From assembly GCA_022478985.1 (NCBI GenBank), contig JAKSZP010005269.1:186001-250000 (forward strand): a stretch of 64,000 bases of DNA. The letters run 5' to 3'. Below, piece by piece: positions 10,950 through 23,500 of the stretch. The translations under genes and the position numbers were made by a program. This DNA is from Massospora cicadina. Lineage: Eukaryota; Entomophthoromycota; Entomophthoromycetes; Entomophthorales; Entomophthoraceae. How positions within the stretch are numbered: position 1 is the stretch's first letter; each line of letters starts with the position of its first letter. Below the pieces are notes generated by a model that had not been told where the DNA came from, ran no database searches, and worked only from the letters and a program-made list of their open reading frames with translations.

Positions 10950-13900
10950 TAATCTGATGATAAATTATTTGATAGGAAAATATTGAACTAGGTAGATATT
11001 GCGGCTAATGTAGAGGGTCTGTTGTGGCCATTTTCTGGAGGGTTGAGGTTAATGTAACATTTATACGCTCTACTATTCCATTGGTTTCAGGATGGTAAGG
11101 AGTGGAAACACTTTAGTGGACTCAATTAAATTTATTAATTCATATACCACCAATTTCAAAGATTCTGACCATTATCAGACAGAATTATGCTACTGCACCC
11201 ATATTGAGTGATAATTTAATTATATAGGAATGTAACTGTAGCTTTTGCCAAAGCAGAGGGTAGGGATATAGCTTCAATACTTTTAGTTAAAATAATCATC
11301 AGCCATAATGAGGAATCAATGGCCATTAGATGTTCAAAGGTATGGACCCACAACGTCATTACTTATAGTATGGAAAAGTTACTAGAGTGGAACCACTGGA
11401 TGTTGAGGTTAAGAATATGTCTGGCTTGAATTTTACATACCAGACAAGACTTTAATACATCTTAAATTGAGACTAACATCCCCTTTTAGTAACATTGAGT
11501 CTTTAGAACACCGTTGAGTTTTTTAAATTCCTCTCTGACTGACTTTCAGATGTCCCTTTTAATTTAACGCATATGCGAGATAAATATTGAATGAAAGGTA
11601 ACCATTTTTTGACATGAGTTTGTACAGGTTACCTTTTTACCCTGTATATTTGCTGACCTTCACGCTAGTTCTGTTTGAATAATCAGTGACTCATTTTTTC
11701 ATAAACGTGGTTGGGTTGAAAGATCTTAGAGTCAATTTCCTCAAGTTTGTTAAAGTTAATATGGGTTCCTGGGTAAATAGTCCATATTTTGATATACAAC
11801 TTGGATAATGAATAATAGAAAAACGTATTTTGAAGTTTTAAAGACCATTGGGATAATCTCCCGTCAGGATCCCTAATCTTTTGGAGCCATTGCAGTGAGG
11901 CATGGCCAGTAATTATTGTAAATTTTGACCATAAATACGGTCAAAATGCTTAATAGCCAGTAGTACTGCCAAACACTCTTGATCTGTTTAGCTAAAGTTG
12001 CTTTCTACTTTTGTCAGGGGTTTGCTATAATAAGCAATGGGATGATTTCTAAATTTTCGTCATGCTAGGATAATATAGCTCCTATAGCTATATTGATAGC
12101 ATCAGTTAAAAGTAAAAAATGGTTTGTCTAAATTAGGATGCACAAGTAATAAAGAATGGTAGAGAGCTAAGCGTAATAGATCAAAGGCCTGTTGTTGCTC
12201 CTCCTTCCACTGGAAGAATATTCCTTTCTTTAACAAATTACTAAAGGCTCATAAGTTGTTGGAAAAGTGTGGAATAAACTAGCGATAATATCTCAATATT
12301 CTTGAAAAGACCTATACATCATGTAGGGATTTAGGGGGACATATTAGATATGGCCGTAATTTTGTTGTCTATCAGGGATATTCCGTCCTTACTTACCTTA
12401 TGGCCCAAAAAATTCATTTCATTTTTATAAAGGAACATTTGGACGTCTATAACTTTAGGATAGCTTAGAATAATATTTGGTAAACCTCCCTTATTTTGTG
12501 CCATGTGTTTGGTAAAAATTTAGAAAGAACAGTTATATTGTCATAATAGACTAACACACAAGAGCAAACTAAATATCCCAATAAGCAGTACATGGCTCTT
12601 TTGAAGGTTACATGGTGTTGCATAGCCCCTGCGGCGTTTTAGTAGGCTCAAATAATCCTTTACTAGAAATGAGGGCGCATTTTTTGCTTCTTAAGGGAAT
12701 AAGTCAATCTGCAATACCCGCTGGTGAGGTCCATTGCCAAAAAAAGATGGGATCCCAATATTAAACGCAAAAAATCATCTATTTGAGGTAGATGATAATT
12801 ATCTTTCTAGGTAAAGGAATTAGTTGGCTATAATCCATCACAAATCAATGTTCATCATCTTTTTTATGAATTAATAAAATTTGAAGAAGCCCACGGACTT
12901 TTGGATGGCACTAGTAGTATAGCTTCTAACAGTTGTTTAGTTTCAGGGAGACTTGAGCTTCCTTGAGATTAGATTTTTGGTAAGCTTGAGAAATATATGG
13001 GGGTGATCCTTGGTTTCAACTTGGTAAATTACTCCCAACATCTTATAAAATCTGGTATTAATGAAAAGATACATTATACCCTCAAGGAGGGCTTCTACAT
13101 TTGGCGTTCATTGGGGTTGAGGCTGTCCCCAATTTTACTTTCCACCAAAGTTATTGTGGGTAGGGGATCAAAACAAAACTTGTAGAGAACTGAACCTGCT
13201 ACATCTGCGACATTTATTAATAGGACAGAGTTTTTCATAGGTGATGAGAGCATTTTGAGGAACTTGGAGGGTCTGATTTGTTAGGTTTTTAAATAAAATG
13301 GAGTTATATTTCCCATAAAAGGTATATAAAATTTCAGTACAGGTCAACGCTTCATTGATTATAGAGTTATGTTGTCTGTATAACTCAAAACTTGGTTAGG
13401 GGGAATGTAAATCATAATTCTCAAATTTATGATAGCTTGAGGCCAGGTGGTATATTAGTGGTGGTGGGCGTACAGAGGTATCCCATCTTTGTCATCTACA
13501 GTTTTCAGCTGATTGTTTGGTTTTACCCCCAAGTTTTTTAATCCTACTTTTCAAATATAGGTGGGGTATCTGACGAGGCATGTTCTTTTTCTTGGGGCCC
13601 TTTATTTTGATCAGGAGATCAAATATTAATGGTACTCAATATCCCAAGGGTGGACCATCTAGTACTAAAAAAATATCCCAAGGGTGAAGGTATTTTTTAG
13701 TAATAACAATGCAACTGAACTACCACATTTGTTGTACTCCAATAAGAAGTTCATAAGTTATTGTTTTCTAACTTGATAGTGGGATTGATAATAAAGAGAT
13801 TTCTGAATTAAGGGCGAGGAAGATAAACCCCATTCGACCTAGTAGACTGATTTCCCGCCATCCCAAATTTGACTTTATAATTGAAGTCTGTAGCCTTTTT

Positions 13901-14000
13901 GATTTTCTTAATAATTTAAAAGAATATAATGTTAGCTGGAGAGCCAGTATTAATTATAGCTAGAACTTTAAACTTGTGAATGATTACCTCTTTTTGTACT
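10950..14000 (-). pseudogene. E0 pol: protease, RT, RNase H, integrase
   Basis: The protease is seen near 13940 as VLAIINTGSPANI, where the catalytic Asp of the DTG motif has become Asn. It is followed by KFGMAGNQSTRSNGVY, matching the same block in E1. RT shows LVYYDNITVL near 12550, a YxDD box whose second Asp is Asn. Integrase covers about 11000-11350, with ILSDNGQNL and, near 11070, STPYHPETNGIVERIN (read with frameshift), so the second Asp and the Glu of its DDE triad are present. Stops occur every few dozen codons. Family assignment rests on domain order and motifs. Confidence 0.75.
13653..13671 (+). mobile_element. Micro-retroposon 1 (19 nt) with 15-bp target duplication
   Basis: gaccatctagtactaaaaa lies between two perfect 15-bp copies of aatatcccaagggtg (13638-13652 and 13672-13686). 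The body ends in an A-run and equals the last 19 bases of the 34-nt insertion at 56041. Confidence 0.75.
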
Positions 14001-14339
14001 ACAAAAAAATCTATATAATAATTAATGCTAATAACCTTTTGTTAAGTATTTTGTAGTGAGGCTAGTGGAGGATTTTGCTGCAGTAAAGCTCTTGGTTTCT
14101 CAATGGGTTATAAAGCTTTGTCAGCTAATGTTTGACTCTTACTACAGGAACTGACAGCGAGAATTTAATCAAGTATTAGACTAATAGAAAATAAAAAAAG
14201 CTGAAGGTCTTTATTTCCTTAAATATTAAGTGGCACTTCGATTTAAGCAGGAGCAGTTAATAAGATACATTCTGATGCACTGGGCATAGAGCTAAAAGGT
14301 TGAGACAATTATTTTCATCAGTAGTGGGAGCCTTGTGTC

Positions 14340-15420
14340 CTATGCTGACTGATCTTATGCTACATTGTTTTGACGAAGTTTGTGGCAGAAGCTAATAATG
14401 TGGCCATTTTTCTTACAATAATTTAAATATAACTGTGGTGTAGGTGTATCAGGGATGTTACTGCTTACACTTTTTGTTCTTGCTTATTAGGATGGGTTGG
14501 CCCAGTAGGTCTAAACAAATCATCAGGAATCTCTATGATGGCTTCATTGATATGCAGGAGAGACGTAAGATTGAATTTCACCGCTTTAATATAGAGTAGA
14601 ATATTATGCTCATTTTTTGAATGCCAAAAGAGAGGTGGTGATAGCATCGTTCAAAGTAAGCTAATCCTTTGTGACCAAAGTATGAGCCTTGAGATAAAAT
14701 CAGTGAGAAAACTCATTAATGGATTCTTCACAATTAAATGCGATCCCTTAAAATGTCTGTTTCTGGTTATATAGTGTTAAGTTGATCCTGAACTCCCAAA
14801 GCACATCCTTGGCATCATTAAAGGTACAGCAGCTCCTCAGATGAAGTGCCATGATGTCCTGAGCAATGCAGCTAAGGCAATTTGTCAAGTATTTGAGCCA
14901 TTGGTTATCAGTCAACTATTCTATTGCACTTTCATAACAATATAGAAAAAAGAAGATGCTCCCTTATCCTGGAATGTACTTCCCTTTGAATGAGGGATTA
15001 AAGGTGCTATTTGGAGGGGTTGGAGTCTGAGTGACATGAACCAAAACCGGGGCACTCCCTCACTTAGGAAGAAATTGGTATCTTGGGAATATACATTGTG
15101 GTAGAGAATCCACTTGACTTCACAGGTCATTTACATCTTCGATAACTAGATTTGCTTTCATATGAGCGGCCCAAAAAGGCTGACATTGTGGTAAAGAACT
15201 GAGTAAATGCTAAATTTTGCTCTTTAAACTGGTGCTCATGTATTAGAGCTTAAGTTGATGTTCCTTGGTGGCAAGCATTCATTGCTCCAAGCTTCATAGT
15301 ATGGCGGGTAAAGTAGCCAAAATTTGAGGCATTCATGATGAGCGTCCAGAGAAACTTCATGGAGGAGAGGCACTCCATCCTGAGTGAGTTGCTCTCCTTG
15401 AGCTACGCATCCAAGTTGTA
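14340..15420 (-). pseudogene. E0 gag, decayed
   Basis: The end of gag is marked by a zinc knuckle near 14370 (NYCKKNGHIISFC, with the first Cys of the CCHC lost). Upstream pieces such as FYIVMKVQ and EGVPRFWFMS are short and frameshifted. Gag would form the particle that packages the element RNA. The N-terminal limit is uncertain. Confidence 0.5.
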
Positions 15421-15483
15421 CATCAAGATTTTAAATCTGCCAAATTTTTAAATGAAGTCAATCCTCAGGGATTTTGGGATTGG

Positions 15484-15628
15484 TCTATTTCCAGGAAGGC
15501 CAGGGGGTCCTGGGTGGCCCAGGGGGTCCAGGGGGACACACATCAGCTGAGAATGCCATCATGACCAGGGACTCCAGTTTGCCATGAATTCCAGGAGGGC
15601 CAGCGTCACCTGGCATCCCAGTTGGTCC
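15484..15628 (-). other. Collagen-like Gly-X-Y tract, frameshifted
   Basis: The minus strand encodes GPTGMPGDAGPPGIHG, then after one frame change GVPGHDG, and after another GHPGPPGLPG. The local base composition is much richer in G and C than the surrounding E0 leader. It lies between the E0 primer-binding site and gag. I cannot tell whether it is a captured gene fragment or part of an unusual gag leader. Confidence 0.5.
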
Positions 15629-16421
15629 AGAGAAAATGTATTGTCCTGATTGTCTCAGATATCATAAACCAACTTTTTGAGGAAACGAGGCATTTATGCA
15701 TGAAGAACATAAAGTTATCAATTTTGGTTTGTACACTGGTGATACAATCCCCAAACTAGTTATGAACAATGTCTTCTAATTGAATGAAATGATTGAATAT
15801 CTCCATTTTTATAAATTTCCTGCTTCCTCATCAAGATATGTTAACACAGTTTACATATCATTGATGAGTTTCTAATTTTTCAAGATGGCAGTTTGGTTCT
15901 CTCTGCCAAAGATAGAAGCGGACTGGCAAAATTGAAGGAGTTTCTAATTCAAAGTCTCCAATAACTGTAAATGCCAAAGTAGTTTCTGATGATGGAACCA
16001 AGCTACTTGTAGTAGATGGACAAGGTGGGATGTATGAATTAATGCAAATACCACTTCAAACTTCCTGCTCTGACCTGGTCTCCAGCAAGTGAGAAACTTT
16101 CAGTTAAAATCATCATAGGTTCCAGTACTGAGAGGGCTCATCTTGTATTTATGTGACCTTTGGGGACAAAGGCCCCAGAAATGAGGAATTAAAAAGATTT
16201 TTCAAAGTCTGAGATTTTTAATTAATACTGTCCCATGTTAAAAGGTTGAGTTTACCTCCATAGACATGTGAAATAAAAGGTTGCCAGTTGGTGTCATTTT
16301 CCTATATGCATATTGATCACCCAGTCACTGAGGCTAGCGGCATCACAATCTGAAGAAATGTCTGACGCCAAATCATTGTTGTTCATTGCAATTATAATTT
16401 TTCTGGGAACTTAGGGTGTAA

Positions 16422-16438
16422 CTTGGCAGGGAGCACCA
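16422..16438 (-). promoter_or_regulatory. E0 primer-binding site
   Basis: The minus strand reads TGGTGCTCCCTGCCAAG four bases after the LTR end (CCTGACA). The TGGTGCTC start is shared with E3 and nearly with E1 and E2. I do not assign the priming tRNA. Confidence 0.6.
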
Positions 16439-16442
16439 TTTT

Positions 16443-16985
16443 TGTCAGGAAGAAGGGGTTTTTAATCCAAACATCCCTTGATAAGAAGTCTAGGACAACC
16501 AAAGCCCCAGGCGCTGGATACTTGTATAAATTCTTTTAATAAAAAGGCTTTACTCAAGGGAAAAAGCTACTTGTGTGGCGTATCCAGAAAATATCTTTAC
16601 TAATTCATTAAAAAAGAAAAATATATGACTAAAAATGTTTTATTATATTCTTTTATACTGAAATATATTGGAGTTCAGCAAAAGTTTTCAGGTGAAAATC
16701 TCCAAGTTCTTAAAAAGCCAAGATCTATAACCCTACAATAAGGAATTCTGCAACATTCTAATTACTTCTGTTGAACAGTATTCTATTGCATAGATCGGGT
16801 TTAAACTCTGATATTGAGAGGCTTCTGTCAAACAGAAATTTATTGCATAGTGTGGGGTCAGACCCTGATATCAGGAAGTTTCAATAAAGTTAGTTGGTGA
16901 TTATTCCTGACAAATGTTTCATATAATTCTTTTGATTGTGTTTAAATCCTGTCAACTAATTGACTTGAATCTTTAAATCATGCCA
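16443..16985 (-). repeat. E0 LTR (5' LTR in element sense)
   Basis: The partner of 9210-9764. It begins tgtcagg and ends gcca on the plus strand, with the same doubled ~60-bp block. Confidence 0.8.
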
Positions 16986-17493
16986 AAATCCTAAAACATC
17001 CTTCATCTCTAAAAAGTCATAGCTAGTAGTTAAAAATCAGAGTATTCTTCAATTAAAACCTTACCCTTAACCGTTGTTCACTGGTCAACTCATCACTAAT
17101 AGAAGTATCTACCAGGTATAACTCTGGAAGGAGATCCTAGTCAAAAATCATGCAAATTCTTTAAAATCACAAACATCATTAAACTTTTCCGCTGGCAACA
17201 GATGAGAATTAGTTAATGCAGTATCAGGACCCACCATCTTAGGGTTTTTAATAGAACTTTTAATAATACTGATATGGGCCCAGCATAAATGGGATCTAAA
17301 ATCCCTGGACAAATCAGAATTTCCTTTACAGACTGATTTTCTACCTTTCATATCTCTAATAGATGTCCTGGTAGATTAATGACATGGACTCTGGTGTTGA
17401 TTATGGCTCGCAACTTGGTTGGTATTAGAGTAGATTTTAATGAATAATGAGGTAATCCTTTTTATCCATTACTACTGGAGAAAGTAACTAAAC
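16986..17493 (-). mobile_element. G0 gypsy element, fragment 3 (protease-RT linker)
   Basis: The minus strand near 17090 reads DELTSEQRLRVRF, then LKNTLIF, matching the conserved block that precedes the RT domain in gypsy pol. It lies between the E0 and E2 insertions and connects the protease (fragment 4) to RT (fragment 2). Confidence 0.65.
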
Positions 17494-17976
17494 TGTCAAG
17501 AAATTAATATACCTGGATGATAAGTTACATATCTGGCGAATGGTAATTTTGATTCAGGATGAGCCTCAAGATTGAGCGGAAGATTATATCAATTAAAGAA
17601 TCATTTGAAGTACTGATAGCTCAGTAAATTTAAGGAATTCTGCCGAAGCCTTGAGATAAAACGAAAATTTTAATCTTTTGGCAAATATAAAATCACTAAG
17701 TGGAAGAGTTAAAAACAATCAGGAATACCAAGGATTTAGAGTTGAGCGTGAGAACAAAAAAAGGAGGTTTTAAGTTTTAAAATGAGGTTAAAAGTATCAT
17801 AGTAGTCTGCATTTTATATAGATAATAAAATTTTCATTTGGGGAAATAGCTCCATGTTTAATAGCGTAATTATTTATTAAGGATTGGCAAACTTCATATC
17901 ATCCATCCGTTTCTCAGTGATTATTAACTTGTGCAACCAGACTAGCAGATCTAAGCAATACCGCCAAAAGCTAACA
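17494..17976 (+). repeat. E2 left LTR
   Basis: It starts TGTCAAG and ends GCTAACA. It is clearly diverged from the right copy. Confidence 0.85.
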
Positions 17977-17999
17977 GCGATGCTCACTACAGGGGGCCA

Positions 18000-19650
18000 C
18001 TGGTCAACTTTAGTACAACGGCCACTAGGGCATTATGATGAGCCCTCAATCATTATGCCAGAATTTAGTAGTTTTATGACCAATACTCCGGGAAACAATG
18101 GAAACATCTAATAAGGAACTGGTACTATTCAGGGCGACAGAACCAGGGGACAAGGAAACTAGGATGGAACTGCAGTTAGCTTCTTGTCCTGCTTTGGAGT
18201 CAGACCAAAAGGGCAGGTCCACTAATGTAACCCTTCAGCAACTGCAAGATATTATGGAATGGCCCTTTCAGGGTACCACATCTATGAAAAAAATGTGGGG
18301 AACATGCTCTGAGTCTGTTTTATAATCAAAGAGACAAGAACCCCACACAAATTGTATAAATCTTGACTTGATGCCACCACAACAGAGTTTTCTCGCTGGC
18401 TCAGCCCACATGAATCTGAGTAATAAAAGGTTGTGTATGCTCAACCTCTGATCCACCAACTATTGCGTGTATTAGCATAACATAACATTAAGAGAATGAC
18501 TATGTCATGCAATTCATGCAGGCACAGCAGAATGACACTCACCTCTTACATGAGCGCCTCAATTACTTATTTTCAGGGATTCAGGGGGCATTAGTGCATG
18601 TAAACAGTTGTGTCGTGGACATCCACCATTGCCTGGATGAACTATTCCCACGCTTGAATGATGAGTTACCCCAAGTAATAAGTAAATTGTTGGACTGGCG
18701 TGGGCATTCAGGTGAGTGGATATGTGATGTCATGACGCTGGGCAGTAACACCGAGCGCTTTATGGTGGAAACGTCTGAATGGTAGGTAGAATTGACACAG
18801 AGGTGGCTCAAATGAGAGACTGGCTTACCCTGTTAGAATGGAGGATGATAGACCACGCCAATACAATGACAATTAAGTTATTCAACTTTGAGCTGAGTGT
18901 AGTAACCAGCGAACGGCCAACCATTCAACCAGCTCTTTCTTGGCGACCTCAGAATACAGCTATTTTTTAGGTCAAATTACTCAGTTAAAAAGCTTCAGTC
19001 AGGCGGTTTAAGCTGAGCCATTACTTTTCCATTCATTGAGATGGTGGAGTACACTGATATGCGAGTATGCTTAGATAACCTTTGATGGTCAAATGAGGAG
19101 TTGATGTGGAAACAAGCCTCTCTAATCAATCACGTGGATGAAGCAAACCAACTAGCGCGCAACGCTGTTAGGCAGAACGCGAGAATGCAGAGCACATTGA
19201 AGGATGTCCTCTTATGACTTCAAGAAATGGACCGTATGCTGGACACAGAGCGAGAACTCTGCCTCAAATTACATAAGGAATTTGAAGAGCTTAGGCAGGG
19301 GGTGAGATATTGGCGGTATCATGCTATTTTATAAAAGAAACAGATAATAGAAGAACTGTTCGCTGAACGGATTGATGAAGGAGGTAAAAGTGCAGTCAGC
19401 GGTAGTCTGGAGAAGATTACTATGGTTTTGTCAGCGAGTACCCACTCAGGGGTCATGGCAGTCCTATCCCACAGTCCAACCTCTTTTCAGTCTACTTCAG
19501 CAGATTTGCATCTTTCCTCGTGCCTCTATTCTTTCCCTCAAGGGAATGTTCCACTTGAAAAATCTGAACCTATCCTGTCTGTTCCCCAAGTCCAAAGCAT
19601 GGAGTCAGGTGATTTTGTTATATTGAAAATTCACACCTCTCAGTCGTGAT
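18000..19650 (+). pseudogene. E2 long 5' region with helical ORF fragments
   Basis: Between the primer-binding site and the recognisable capsid there are about 1.6 kb with overlapping ORF pieces (18098-18325, 18507-18785, 18779-18970). One contains LHERLNYLFSGIQGALVHVN and LDELFPRLNDELPQVISKLL, which looks helical or coiled-coil. They probably form one broken N-terminal extension of gag. E1 has only about 250 bp in the same place. Confidence 0.4.
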
Positions 19651-20440
19651 GGGTACATGCATGAATATTTAAAACAGTTCAAATTCGCCATGGAGGGTGC
19701 ATAAGATCAGTGGAAAGCTAAACTGTTGTATCCGCTTTAGATGTCAAGAGCACAGACCAGGTCACATGTCACCTAAAGAGTAGTACTATACGTATCAGGA
19801 GGTGAAGGAGACTGTGCTCCATTTTTTCAGGGGCGTGGCAAAGATGGCGCAGCACAAGGCAAAATTTCTGACAATAAAGTTTCAGAAGAACGAGTCCCTG
19901 GTGGAGTTTGCGGAACAGTTCAAAACTGAAGCTCATGTGTTAATGGGAGCAGATAACTTAACCAATGAGGATGTAGGCATAGCAATGATGGCAGCGATCA
20001 AGGCATATCGTGAACTGCATAACACTATGACTTCATTCTGCACAAAGATTTAGAGCTCAAACAAATTGTTAACACTTTGCACCGTCTCTCTGTCACAATC
20101 AGTGCTCCCAATGTGAACTGGAAGGCCCCTGCAATCGCTGCTGCATCCTTATCAGAAAATGGACTGCAACCACCCAGTTATAATCTGTTGGGCAATACTC
20201 AGCTACCTAATATGTAAGCGGGTCCTTTCCGCCCTCCTTATGCATAACTGGCCATCGCAGCCTAATTAAAATTCTTCATTTAACTTTTGACCTGGACCAT
20301 CAGGCATGAACCATAGATATGAGCCATTTATGAATGCTTGTTTCAAATTTGGCCAAAAAGGTCACTATATAGTTAACTGCCCAGGCAACCTGCATGTTCA
20401 TGCAGTGCCATCTGTTTTAATCTAACAGGGAAAAGCTCAA
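19650..20440 (+). pseudogene. E2 gag with degenerate zinc knuckle
   Basis: The capsid part includes FLTIKFQKNESLVEFAEQFK and DVGIAMMAAIKAY, close to the E1 gag (FLTIKFQQNETLTTFAKRF). A zinc knuckle near 20340 reads CFKFGQKGHYIVNC, with the second Cys changed to Phe. Frameshifts separate the blocks. The role would be particle assembly and RNA packaging. Confidence 0.7.
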
Positions 20441-20599
20441 GTGGAGTAGAGACGGGACTCTTTAACTCCACTAACCTAAATTTATTTGTCCCTGATGATT
20501 CCCATGATTTCGTTGCATCAGTCCTGGTACCCAACTCGATGACTTATTATACCAACAATTTCTGAATGATATCTCAGCATCAATTCAGGAGAGAGACCA

Positions 20600-23500
20600 T
20601 AACCCTTCAAGCTCTTAGTTCTGTTAAGATGTGCAAAAGCATATGCCTGGCATATCCTTTTGTAATGGCATAAGTGAACTGGGACCCTCAATGGATGTCA
20701 CCTCCTTAGTGGGGGTAAACTTAGCCATTCCAGTAGAAAAAATCGCCCAGGAGTATCCTTATGTCGGTTTGGATATTGTCCCTTTTCTTGGTAGCAAAAA
20801 GCCCTTGGACGTTCATATAATAAACACCAATGGTTCTTTTTATTTGGAGTGTACCTACTGTGATAAATTTGTTAAGAACACAAAATCCGAGCTATTAAAG
20901 ATACTGGTGCCCCAGTTAATATAATCTCCACCAAGGTCATGGCTGAGCTTCCGCTGAAGCCTAATGTGGAACATAGAGTAGCTTATGGTACTGCGGGGTC
21001 ACATAGCACTGTGTTGGAAGGAGCTTACAACGCGTTACATCTGAGATTTGGCTTGGTCAGGGCTTCCGCACAGCGGTGGTGCTTCCTAATAATAACTATG
21101 ACAGGTTGATTGATGCTGCGTTCATGCAGCAAATTGGAGCCATGGTCCATATGGTGGAAGAAACCATTAGTATCCTAGGACAACAATCCCAATTTACTTT
21201 ACCTCCAGCGGTGTCCCAAAGGACCCAATCCGCTCCAATCAGATCAATCTAGATATTAGCGTCAGGGTAATCCCTATTCAATATTAATGGATGAAGAAGA
21301 GGACCAGAGCCATTATTAACCAAATTCATGAGTATAAAGGTCCACCGCTGGGGCTGCGAGTGCTTTAAGCATATCTTCTAAGTATTAAGTCCTACTCGGG
21401 ACAGAGCTTAAGATTGACACCCCCAAAGGTTTATATGGGGAGATTATGGGGCCCAATCAGCAATCCTGACTCAAACCCCATGTGGCTCCTGGGCTAATGT
21501 TGCTGGGGCATGGGGAAGTGAAAGTAACAGCAGAGAACCTGCAGAGGAGTCTATGATGGTCTAAAGGCACCAAGTGGTGGCTTATTTACACTTGGCCCCT
21601 ATTGACGAGGTTCATCATATTCATAATTTCAGTTCTTGGTAGGACCTTGGCCTACCAGTAAAAACTTTCTTCAGCATAATGACTGTATTTCCATGGGAAG
21701 CTCTGACTGGGCTGTCAGAGGATCAGAAGGATAGGGTGATTGCCCTGTTTGTAAAATAAATATTGATTTGCATCCATTGACCATGATTTTGGATGTGCGT
21801 GGGGGTTATGCATTAAGTGGACACAGGCGATCACCCCCTCCATTTGTTCAATTCCTATTTGGTGCTCAAAAACTGCAGAGGAAGTTTTCTCCAATAAGGT
21901 AGACCAATTAATTGAACAGGGGATGTTAGAGACATCCAAGAGTCCATGAGCATCGCTGGTTTAATTTTTAAGAAAAAAGATGGCACCAACCGGGTGTTCA
22001 TTAACTTCTGGAAGCTTAATAGCATCCCAAAGAAAGATTTCTACCCCCTCCCGCAGATTGATGATGCTTTAGATTGACTGGGAGGGGCTAACTATTTTCC
22101 TGCCATGGATCTGATATTGGGTATTGGCATATTGAGTTGCCAGCGGCGGAATGGGAGAAATGTACTAATATTGCTTTGAAGGGGTTATTCCAATCTAAGC
22201 ATATACCCCAAGGGTTATGTAATGCCCCAGCTATGTTTCAGCGGGCTATGGAAACAATCTCAGGTGACTTGAAGCTGTCCTGTGTTTTAGTCTACCTCAA
22301 TGATATCAATGTGTTTTCTTGGACGTTCACATAACATCTGGACCATTTGGGACAAGTGTTCCGCCATCTTGCTGATGCTAACATCAAGGTCAAGCTTCAT
22401 AAGTGTCACTTTGCACGGAACAATTGGAATGCATTGAGTTCGTGGTAGACTAAAAAGGACTTAAACCTCAGCTTATGAAGGTGGAAGCTATGAGTAAGAT
22501 GACTTGGCCAGGCAATAAGCGAGATATCCAGAGGATTTTTGGGGATAGTTGGTTTACTACTGGCAGTTTTTTCCTAATTCTTTTGTATTGGGGCACCGCT
22601 CTTTGAGTTGTTGAAGAAAATCCACACCTTTTACTGGACTGAATGATTCTAAAACGCTTTTGATGTCTTTTGGACCGCATTGGCAAGTGCGTCAGTTTTA
22701 CAATATCCCAATTATAAAAAGGAATACATATTGCAAATGTATGCATCACTTTCCGCTGTAGGGGCAGTATTATCCCATAAGGATGATGGTGGCGTAGACC
22801 ACCCTGTTTAGTTTTGTAGCTGAAGCTTAAACTGTATTGAACGAAATACACCATGGCCAATCAGGAGTGCTTGGCAGTGATATATGTGTATAAACAGTTA
22901 CTGAGTTTACCTCCGCAGGGTTAAATTCCAAGGGGTAATGGATAGTGTTTCCTTACGTTAGCTGAAGAATCTCCGTGAACCTGAAGGATGGCTCACACAA
23001 TGGGCATTGAAGCTCCAAGCATATGACACTGAGATAGTACACCAGCTGGGGGCAAAACATCAGAATGCAGACTGTCTCTCACGGTTACCAACTTTCACCA
23101 TTATGGCGGATTTGGGTAACATTATGTATGAGAAGATAGTGGTGAGAAAATATCAAGGCAAACTACCACATGTGATCAAGGCGTTAATGGCTTATACAAG
23201 ATACCTTCTTACACAATGGGAACTACAAAAGAAGATTAGAGAAGCGACGCTGAGTTTTCCTAAAACCCTCCAACAGGCCAGTGATTATCTTGGATGCACA
23301 TAGGATGGTAGGGCATGAAGGGTTGTGGATAACGTTGGATTTCTTGCAACCCCACTACTATTGGGAGAGCATGCATTATGACGTGCTGGAGACGATTAAC
23401 TGTTGTCATCAGTGCCAAGTGGTATGGATTTTAAAAAAAATCAGTGCCAAGTGGAGAACCTTTCCACAAGAAAACCACCTACCAGCTGGTTAAGCCCTCT

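Larger units (their letters stand above)
9210..16985 (-). mobile_element. E0: complete but decayed Ty3/gypsy element
   Basis: Two direct repeats of about 0.55 kb bound the element. A primer-binding site lies just inside the high-coordinate LTR, and gag, protease, RT and integrase follow on the minus strand. A purine-rich tract (GGAGTTGGTGG on the minus strand) precedes the other LTR. The lineage is close to E1 and E2 (same protease flank, same primer-binding start). The 5-bp flanks (atttc against aaatc) do not match well, so the duplication has decayed or the ends are a few bases off. The insertion splits G0 just upstream of its RT domain. Confidence 0.85.

Noticed and set aside
15900..16085. 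Open plus-strand stretch with KVVSDDGTKLLVVDGQGG in the E0 leader
   Set aside because: Protein-like to the eye, but the opposite strand is equally open and I can name no family.
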